A stretch of DNA of 64,000 nt, from NCBI GenBank assembly GCA_947493035.1, contig CANLOW010000006.1:122187-186186 (forward strand), given 5' to 3'. Origin of the DNA: an uncultured Aquimarina sp. (GTDB taxonomy: Bacteria > Bacteroidota > Bacteroidia > Flavobacteriales > Flavobacteriaceae). Each line of letters begins with the position of its first letter. Position 1 is the stretch's first letter. The notes under the pieces were generated by a model. It was not told where the DNA came from, made no database searches, and was given only the letters and a program-made list of their open reading frames with translations. Of the stretch, positions 58,364-64,000 are shown piece by piece. Both the position numbers and the translations under genes were made by a program.

Positions 58364-58690
58364 ATGAATATCAAAGATGCACAACTAGCTGTAGACGATT
58401 GGATAAAAAATCACGGAGTACGTTATTTTAATGAGTTAACAAATATGGCTCAGTTAACGGAAGAAGTAGGTGAGGTGGCAAGAATTATAGCGCGTCGTTA
58501 TGGAGAGCAAAGTGAGAAAGAAAGTGATAAAAATAAAGATCTAGGTGAGGAATTAGCTGATGTTGTTTTTGTAGTTTTGTGCCTTGCAAATCAAACAGGA
58601 GTCAATCTTCAAGAAGCTTTTGATAAGAAATTAGATGTAAAAACAAAGCGAGATCATGATAGGCACCATAACAATGAAAAGTTAAAATAG
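58364..58690 (+). CDS. MazG-type nucleotide pyrophosphohydrolase
   Basis: LTEEVGEVARIIARRYGEQSEKESDKNKDLGEELADVVFVVLCLANQTGV. Confidence 0.92.
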   Translation: MNIKDAQLAVDDWIKNHGVRYFNELTNMAQLTEEVGEVARIIARRYGEQSEKESDKNKDLGEELADVVFVVLCLANQTGVNLQEAFDKKLDVKTKRDHDRHHNNEKLK

Positions 58691-58691
58691 T

Positions 58692-58955
58692 ATGTGGAAA
58701 ATGTTTAAGACTGTAATGAGTTCAGAAGCTTACTGGAGATCAGTATTGCGTTTAGCTTTTTTATTTGCAGTAGTATTTACTTTTGTAGTTTTTATTGGAG
58801 AGTCCAAATTTAGTTGGGATGTATTCAGTGCAAAATATATTGATAATGGAATGTGGTTTCCGTTTTTTCGATCTAGAATTATGGGAGGCTTAGTCTATGG
58901 GCTATTCGTATCCTTTGTTTTTCAACGAAGAAAAATTTTAGAAGCCAGAAAATAG
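58692..58955 (+). CDS. Small membrane protein, hypothetical
   Basis: Two TM segments; sits between mazG and aroA on same strand. Confidence 0.65.
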   Translation: MWKMFKTVMSSEAYWRSVLRLAFLFAVVFTFVVFIGESKFSWDVFSAKYIDNGMWFPFFRSRIMGGLVYGLFVSFVFQRRKILEARK

Positions 58956-59003
58956 TTACAATAATAAAGTTCAGTCGTGTTGAAATGTCTCGATGGTAAA
59001 TCT

Positions 59004-59031
59004 GACAATCGACAATCGACAATCGATAACT
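59004..59031. repeat. Heptad repeat GACAATC x3 + GATAACT upstream of aroA
   Basis: GACAATC GACAATC GACAATC GATAACT. Confidence 0.85.
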
Positions 59032-59038
59032 AAATAAG

Positions 59039-60274
59039 ATGAAATTACACTTACAACAAATACCCGATATATCAAATCAGCAGTTACAAATTACAGGTTC
59101 AAAAAGTGAAGCGAATCGACTGCTAATTCTTCAAGCATTATATCCAGCAATAACTATAGAAAATTTATCGAATAGTGATGATTCTGAAGTAATGCAAAAA
59201 GCATTAAAAAGCTCAGATGAATTAGTGGATATTCATCATGCAGGTACTGCTATGCGTTTTCTTACCTCTTATTTTGCAACAAGAGATGGTAGAAAAACAA
59301 TTTTAACAGGTAGCGAGCGTATGCAACAGCGCCCTATTGAAATCTTAGTAAAAGCATTGAATGATTTGGGAGCTTCGATTGGTTATCAAAAAAACCAAGG
59401 AGTACCACCATTAGTGATTGAAGGGAAAAAAATCACTCAAAAGGAAGTAACACTAAAGGCTAATGTAAGTAGTCAGTATATTTCGTCATTAATGTTGGTG
59501 GCACCAACATTAGAAAATGGTTTAATAATTAAATTAGAAGGAAAAGTAACTTCGGTGCCATATATAAAAATGACTTTGTCATTATTAAGTGAAGTGGGAG
59601 TAGAAGGGGTTTTTGAAAATAATATAATTACGATAAAACCTTTAGAAAGTGTTGATGAAAAGGAGCTAGTTGTAGAGTCAGATTGGAGTTCGGCCTCTTA
59701 TTTCTATAGTTTAGTGGCACTTTCGAAAGAAGCGAAAATCACATTAGGAAGTTATAAGCAAAATAGTTATCAAGGAGATTCATCATTAGCTGAAATTTAT
59801 AAACATCTAGGGGTAGAAACTACTTATGGTAACAATACTATAACTTTAGAAAAAGTAAGACACCCAGAAAAAGGAACTGATGCCTTTGGTGGTGCTTTAG
59901 ATTTAGCGAATTCGCCAGACATTGCGCAAACTATAGCAGTTACTTGTTTTGGTTTGGGACTTTCGTGTCATATGATAGGTTTGCATACGTTGAAGATTAA
60001 GGAAACAGATCGTCTAGAGGCATTAAAAGTTGAGATTGAAAAGTTAGGGGGAGTTGTAACTATCTCTGATGTAGACTTAAAGCTTTCAGTTTCTTCAGGC
60101 GTAAAGTCAGGAATAGCTATAGATACATACCAAGATCATAGGATGGCAATGGCATTTGCTCCATTAGCACTACGAACAGATCTTATTATTAATGAGGCTG
60201 AAGTGGTGAGTAAGTCTTACCCTGATTTTTGGAAAGATATGAAGACAGTAGGTTTTGAAATCAAAGAGTTTTAA
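59039..60274 (+). CDS. aroA: 3-phosphoshikimate 1-carboxyvinyltransferase
   Basis: ITGSKSEANRLLILQAL; HHAGTAMRFLTSYFA; KETDRLEALKVEIEKLGG; YQDHRMAMAFAPLAL. Confidence 0.96.
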   Translation: MKLHLQQIPDISNQQLQITGSKSEANRLLILQALYPAITIENLSNSDDSEVMQKALKSSDELVDIHHAGTAMRFLTSYFATRDGRKTILTGSERMQQRPIEILVKALNDLGASIGYQKNQGVPPLVIEGKKITQKEVTLKANVSSQYISSLMLVAPTLENGLIIKLEGKVTSVPYIKMTLSLLSEVGVEGVFENNIITIKPLESVDEKELVVESDWSSASYFYSLVALSKEAKITLGSYKQNSYQGDSSLAEIYKHLGVETTYGNNTITLEKVRHPEKGTDAFGGALDLANSPDIAQTIAVTCFGLGLSCHMIGLHTLKIKETDRLEALKVEIEKLGGVVTISDVDLKLSVSSGVKSGIAIDTYQDHRMAMAFAPLALRTDLIINEAEVVSKSYPDFWKDMKTVGFEIKEF

Positions 60275-60315
60275 GTCATAACTGTAATTTTTATTGCCAT
60301 GTCTATCAGAGTAGC

Positions 60316-60343
60316 GGTCTAATATCTATCATCTAATAGCTAA
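60316..60343. repeat. Heptad repeat, aroA-queA junction
   Basis: GGTCTAA TATCTAT CATCTAA TAGCTAA. Confidence 0.65.
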
Positions 60344-60369
60344 GCGATCTAAAAAAAACAAAGAATCAC

Positions 60370-60401
60370 TTGACAACCCCCTATCTGAGATTGTATATTT
60401 G
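60370..60401 (+). promoter_or_regulatory. Bacteroidetes-type promoter upstream of queA
   Basis: TTG (60370-60372), 21-nt spacer, TATATTTG (60394-60401). Confidence 0.65.
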
Positions 60402-60421
60402 TCCCACTTAAAAATGAATGA

Positions 60422-61471
60422 ATGAAACTATCACATTTCGATTTCGATTTACCGAGTGAATTATTAGCAGAATACCCTTCTGAAAATCGCGATGAAGCGA
60501 GACTTATGGTTGTTAATCGTAAAGAAGGTACCATCGAGCATAAATTATTTAAAGATCTTATAGAGTACTTCGATGAAGGAGATGTAATGGTGTTAAATAA
60601 TACGAAGGTGTTTCCTGCTCGTCTTTTCGGAAATAAAGAAAAAACGGGAGCGCGTATAGAAGTGTTTTTATTACGTGAATTAAATTCAGAAACACGCCTT
60701 TGGGATGTATTGGTAGATCCAGCTCGTAAAATAAGAATCGGTAATAAATTGTATTTCGGTGATGATGATTCTTTAGTAGCAGAGGTTATTGATAATACAA
60801 CTTCAAGAGGTCGTACATTACGTTTTTTATATGATGGTTCTTACGAAGAATTCCGTCAGAAATTAAAAGATTTAGGAGAGACTCCGCTTCCTAAATATAT
60901 AAAAAGAGAAGTAGAGCCAGAAGATCACGAACGTTATCAAACTATTTATGCAAAAAATGAAGGAGCTGTAGCTGCGCCAACAGCCGGTTTGCACTTCTCA
61001 AAGCATTTATTAAAGCGTTTAGAGATCAAAGGTGTAGATTTTGCTGAAGTTACATTACATGTAGGTTTAGGGACTTTCAACCCTGTAGAAGTAGAAGATC
61101 TTTCGAAGCATAAGATGGATAGTGAGCAAGCTGAAATCGAGACAAGAGCTACTGAAGTTGTTAATAATGCTTTAGTGAAAAAGAAACGTGTATGTGCTGT
61201 AGGTACTACAGTTATGCGTAGTTTAGAAAGTGCAGTTAGTTCAAGCCATACATTAAATGAATTTAATGGATGGACAAATAAATTTATTTTCCCACCATAT
61301 GAGTTTAGTATTGCTGATTGTATGATTACTAACTTTCATACGCCTAAGTCAACTTTATTAATGATGGTGTCTGCATTTATGGGGCACGATTTAATGAAAG
61401 AGGCTTATGCAGAAGCTGTAAAAGAAAAGTATAAATTCTATAGTTATGGAGATGCAATGTTGATTATATAA
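60422..61471 (+). CDS. queA: S-adenosylmethionine:tRNA ribosyltransferase-isomerase
   Basis: [70 protein letters not shown]. Confidence 0.97.
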   Translation: MKLSHFDFDLPSELLAEYPSENRDEARLMVVNRKEGTIEHKLFKDLIEYFDEGDVMVLNNTKVFPARLFGNKEKTGARIEVFLLRELNSETRLWDVLVDPARKIRIGNKLYFGDDDSLVAEVIDNTTSRGRTLRFLYDGSYEEFRQKLKDLGETPLPKYIKREVEPEDHERYQTIYAKNEGAVAAPTAGLHFSKHLLKRLEIKGVDFAEVTLHVGLGTFNPVEVEDLSKHKMDSEQAEIETRATEVVNNALVKKKRVCAVGTTVMRSLESAVSSSHTLNEFNGWTNKFIFPPYEFSIADCMITNFHTPKSTLLMMVSAFMGHDLMKEAYAEAVKEKYKFYSYGDAMLII

Positions 61472-61492
61472 TTGCGTTGAATTAAAATATTT

Positions 61493-61527
61493 TAAAGCCG
61501 TTCTTTTTAAAGAGCGGCTTTTTTTGT
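61493..61527 (+). terminator. Terminator downstream of queA
   Basis: AAAGCCGttcttt...aaagagCGGCTTT + T-run. Confidence 0.75.
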
Positions 61528-61609
61528 TTTTCATCGATTTGTTGAGGTTTGAAATAATTATAAGTTAAAAGTCGCGTTCTAGTTCAAGCTAATTAAATTA
61601 GAAAATATC

Positions 61610-63418
61610 ATGAGGTCAAAAGCTTTGCTTGTAGCTGTAGTTTCTGTAGTAAATTCAGTTTTTGCGGATCCACCAGAGCCAGAAGTAGGTTACAGATGGG
61701 TTATTAACGAATCATATTCAGATGAATTTAATGGTAATAAATTGGATGAATCTAAATGGAATGACTTTTTTACGTTTGGTTGGCAAGGAAGAAGGCCAGC
61801 TCGTTTTGAAAAAAGTAGTATTTCTGTAGATGAAGGTAACCTTATTATTAGAAATGGTGTATTAGATAAGCCTTCAAATGGATACACAATAGCCGGTGGA
61901 GCAGTATCTACAAAAAAGCAAGATGCTTATTTTGGTTATTATGAATGTAATTTTAAAGCTTCCAGAATAACTATGTCTACAACATTCTGGTTGTCAAACA
62001 GGAAAGATGTTGTCAATTTTGCTACAAAAAAGAGTAATGGAGAAAATTGTTCTAATGATAGGTATAGTCAGGAGTTAGATGTTATGGAAGCTGTCGGAGG
62101 TGTATTTAATGGAACGGATAAATTTCGTGAAAACATGAACTTTAATACACATTATCGTTATATCGATTGTAATAGTAGTCCTGAAAAGTTTTTCTCGGCA
62201 GGTAATAATGCTGTAGAAGGAAATGGTGCAAAGGCTAACGCGCAGCTTAGTTCTGAGGTGTGGGAAGATTTTCATACTTATGGAGCTTATTGGGAAGATG
62301 CAAATCAGGTGTCTTTTTATGCTGATAATAAGTTTACGGGTACTGTTCAGGTTAGTACCGATGTTGTAGATAGGCCTTTTGACCGATCAATGGGTGTAAA
62401 TCTAGTAACAGAAACCTATGATTGGGTGCGACCTCTACCTACTGCAGAGCAATTAAATGATAATAGCATTAATGCATCCTTCTATAATTGGGTTCGTTCG
62501 TATAAGCTTGTTAAAGTAGATGAAGATGTAACAGTTGATTATCCGGCTGTTTATCAACAATCGTTAGAGTATTTTAATAACCCTAGATTGATAAACGATA
62601 ATAAGAATATTGAGCTTTCTTATATGTACAAGGCTAATAAGAATTTAGAATTGAAAGTGTTCGTTTCTCAAGAAGGTAAAGTAATTACTGAAAGCTCAGT
62701 TTCGGTTTTAAGAGGTTTTGGAAAGAAAAAACAGTCTATTGAATTAGGTCAAGCTTTATCAAATGGTTCTTACCAATATTATGTAGAGTTATTAGATGGT
62801 GAAAATGTAGTTGCATCAATTGGAGATAAGCCAAGTTTGAATAATGAGCCTATTGTTAACAATAAGCCTTCAATAAGTTTTAAAGATGTTAATGATGATT
62901 TAATTACTGTTACTGCTGGTAATAGTATAGATATTGAAGTTTTAGCTTCAGATAGTGATGGTACTATAGATAATGTGAAACTTTATATAGATGATAATTT
63001 TATTAGGCAAGAAAGTGTATTTCCATATCAATGGGATGCAGATAGAGATACAGTATTAAGTAATTTAGAAGAGGGGGAATATATGATTCGAGCTGAAGCA
63101 ACAGATAACAAAGATGCTGTTAGTGAAATAGAGTTGAAACTAGTTGTTACTTCAAGGGGTGATTCACTTTTATCTATTTCTGAAGGTGATTTAATTAATA
63201 AATCATCTGAAATAGAGGTTTTTCCTAATCCTTCAGAAGGATTAATTAATTTTTCGGGTCTTAAATCAGGAGATCAGGTGTCGCTTTATGATATAAATGG
63301 AAAAGAATTAAAAGAAATAATCTATAAGGGTAATCAATTATCAATATCAACTTTGGGTAATGGACTTTATATATTAGTAATGAACAAAAGAAAAGTAGTG
63401 AAAGTGGTGAAACGATAA
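61610..63418 (+). CDS. Family 16 glycoside hydrolase (agarase/porphyranase-like) with Ig-like domain and T9SS sorting domain
   Basis: DEFNGNKLDESKWNDFF; catalytic ELDVMEAVGG (ExDxxE); STTFWLSNRKD; Ig-like NKPSISFKDVNDDLITVTAGNSIDIEVLASDSDGTIDNVKLYID; CTD VFPNPSEGLINFSGLKSGDQVSLYDINGKEL. Confidence 0.9.
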   Translation: MRSKALLVAVVSVVNSVFADPPEPEVGYRWVINESYSDEFNGNKLDESKWNDFFTFGWQGRRPARFEKSSISVDEGNLIIRNGVLDKPSNGYTIAGGAVSTKKQDAYFGYYECNFKASRITMSTTFWLSNRKDVVNFATKKSNGENCSNDRYSQELDVMEAVGGVFNGTDKFRENMNFNTHYRYIDCNSSPEKFFSAGNNAVEGNGAKANAQLSSEVWEDFHTYGAYWEDANQVSFYADNKFTGTVQVSTDVVDRPFDRSMGVNLVTETYDWVRPLPTAEQLNDNSINASFYNWVRSYKLVKVDEDVTVDYPAVYQQSLEYFNNPRLINDNKNIELSYMYKANKNLELKVFVSQEGKVITESSVSVLRGFGKKKQSIELGQALSNGSYQYYVELLDGENVVASIGDKPSLNNEPIVNNKPSISFKDVNDDLITVTAGNSIDIEVLASDSDGTIDNVKLYIDDNFIRQESVFPYQWDADRDTVLSNLEEGEYMIRAEATDNKDAVSEIELKLVVTSRGDSLLSISEGDLINKSSEIEVFPNPSEGLINFSGLKSGDQVSLYDINGKELKEIIYKGNQLSISTLGNGLYILVMNKRKVVKVVKR

Positions 63419-63577
63419 GACTTTTGTTTACTATAGAATATTGTAACAAAGAATAGTTACTTCAACTCAAAATCAAAAATAAATAACTGAGAATGGTTAA
63501 TAGTAAATTCATTAAAGTTATATATTTTTGATTTTGAGCATATTAGTAATTATTTTAAAAAAAACTTCAAAAAGTTA

Positions 63578-63607
63578 TTGTTAAAACAAAAAGAGGTTGT
63601 AATTTTG
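63578..63607 (+). promoter_or_regulatory. Promoter P1 of right-edge array
   Basis: TTG 63578-63580, 19-nt spacer, TAATTTTG 63600-63607. Confidence 0.65.
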
Positions 63608-63722
63608 CCGCCCCGTTGGAACGACAGTTGTTATCATTGATAGCAAAGTAAATAGGAGTAGACGGTTTCATTGAGAGTTAAAGAATTATTCAAATAGCGT
63701 AGAGAAAACTTAATTTTTTTTC

Positions 63723-63754
63723 TTGTTTAGTTATGAATAAATAACGTAGGTTTG
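63723..63754 (+). promoter_or_regulatory. Promoter P2 of right-edge array
   Basis: TTG 63723-63725, 21-nt spacer, TAGGTTTG 63747-63754. Confidence 0.7.
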
Positions 63755-63828
63755 CACCCCGTCTAAATATTAAGCTTTATTAATGTTTGTAAGGGTTTAG
63801 GTTTATTCCTTATTAAAGAAATATTGAG

Positions 63829-63875
63829 AAAAAATATTTAATTTTTTCTTGTTTTGGAGGAAATAAATAGTGTAT
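63829..63875 (+). repeat. Promoter-region direct repeat copy A
   Basis: aaaaaatatttaattttttcttgttttggaggaaataaatagtgtat, 43 of 47 nt identical to 63954-64000. Confidence 0.85.
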
Positions 63876-63880
63876 CTTTG
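63849..63880 (+). promoter_or_regulatory. Promoter P3 of right-edge array
   Basis: TTG 63849-63851, 21-nt spacer, TATCTTTG 63873-63880. Confidence 0.75.
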
Positions 63881-63953
63881 CAGCCCGCTAAACGCTAAGT
63901 TAATTAGTTGTTTTGGGTAAAAGAAGTTCTTTAAAATTGCTGAAAATTAAGAA

Positions 63954-64000
63954 AAAAAATATTTAATTTTTTCTTGTTTGTAAAGAAATAAATAGTGTAT
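63954..64000 (+). repeat. Promoter-region direct repeat copy B
   Basis: aaaaaatatttaattttttcttgtttgtaaagaaataaatagtgtat, 125 nt after copy A. Confidence 0.85.
63974..64000 (+). promoter_or_regulatory. Promoter P4 of right-edge array (cut by window edge)
   Basis: TTG 63974-63976, 21-nt spacer, TAT at 63998-64000; near-duplicate of P3. Confidence 0.65.

Noticed and set aside
63578-64000. rRNA or tRNA gene at the window edge
   Set aside because: Only promoter and leader-like sequence is present; no 16S or tRNA sequence within the window

Overview
AT-rich chromosomal window from a marine Flavobacteriaceae-type Bacteroidetes; the taxon is inferred from T9SS genes, TAnnTTTG promoters and gene content. 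It is mostly housekeeping: murB, valS, leuA2-leuB, recO, gmk-nadD, prmA-clpS, murF, pdhA-pdhC, folD, ffh, a complete trpEGDCFBA operon, gyrB, rsgA, dtd, aroA and queA. Type IX secretion genes are present (porZ, gldJ, porU, porV), with CTD-bearing cargo including a GH16 algal-polysaccharide hydrolase. The most unusual signals are: (1) a family of degenerate intergenic repeats with a strict 7-nt period but locus-specific sequence. They fill every non-overlapping junction of the trp operon and several other junctions between 41 and 61 kb, often run into stop codons, and often pair into hairpins. (2) A trp attenuator in front of trpE: leader peptide MFLLGNNSWWSTIRK* with tandem Trp codons, a pause hairpin and a terminator. 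(3) A short palindromic interspersed element inserted in frame inside trpF. (4) An array of regularly spaced, duplicated flavobacterial promoters at the right edge, probably driving an rRNA operon just outside the window. (5) comEC split by a -1 frameshift at a T5 run. (6) An IS1595-type transposase remnant with a TGG-to-TGA nonsense codon. (7) A divergent Cro/S24-like regulator pair around a perfect 7-7-7 inverted repeat. No rRNA, tRNA or CRISPR array was found inside the window.
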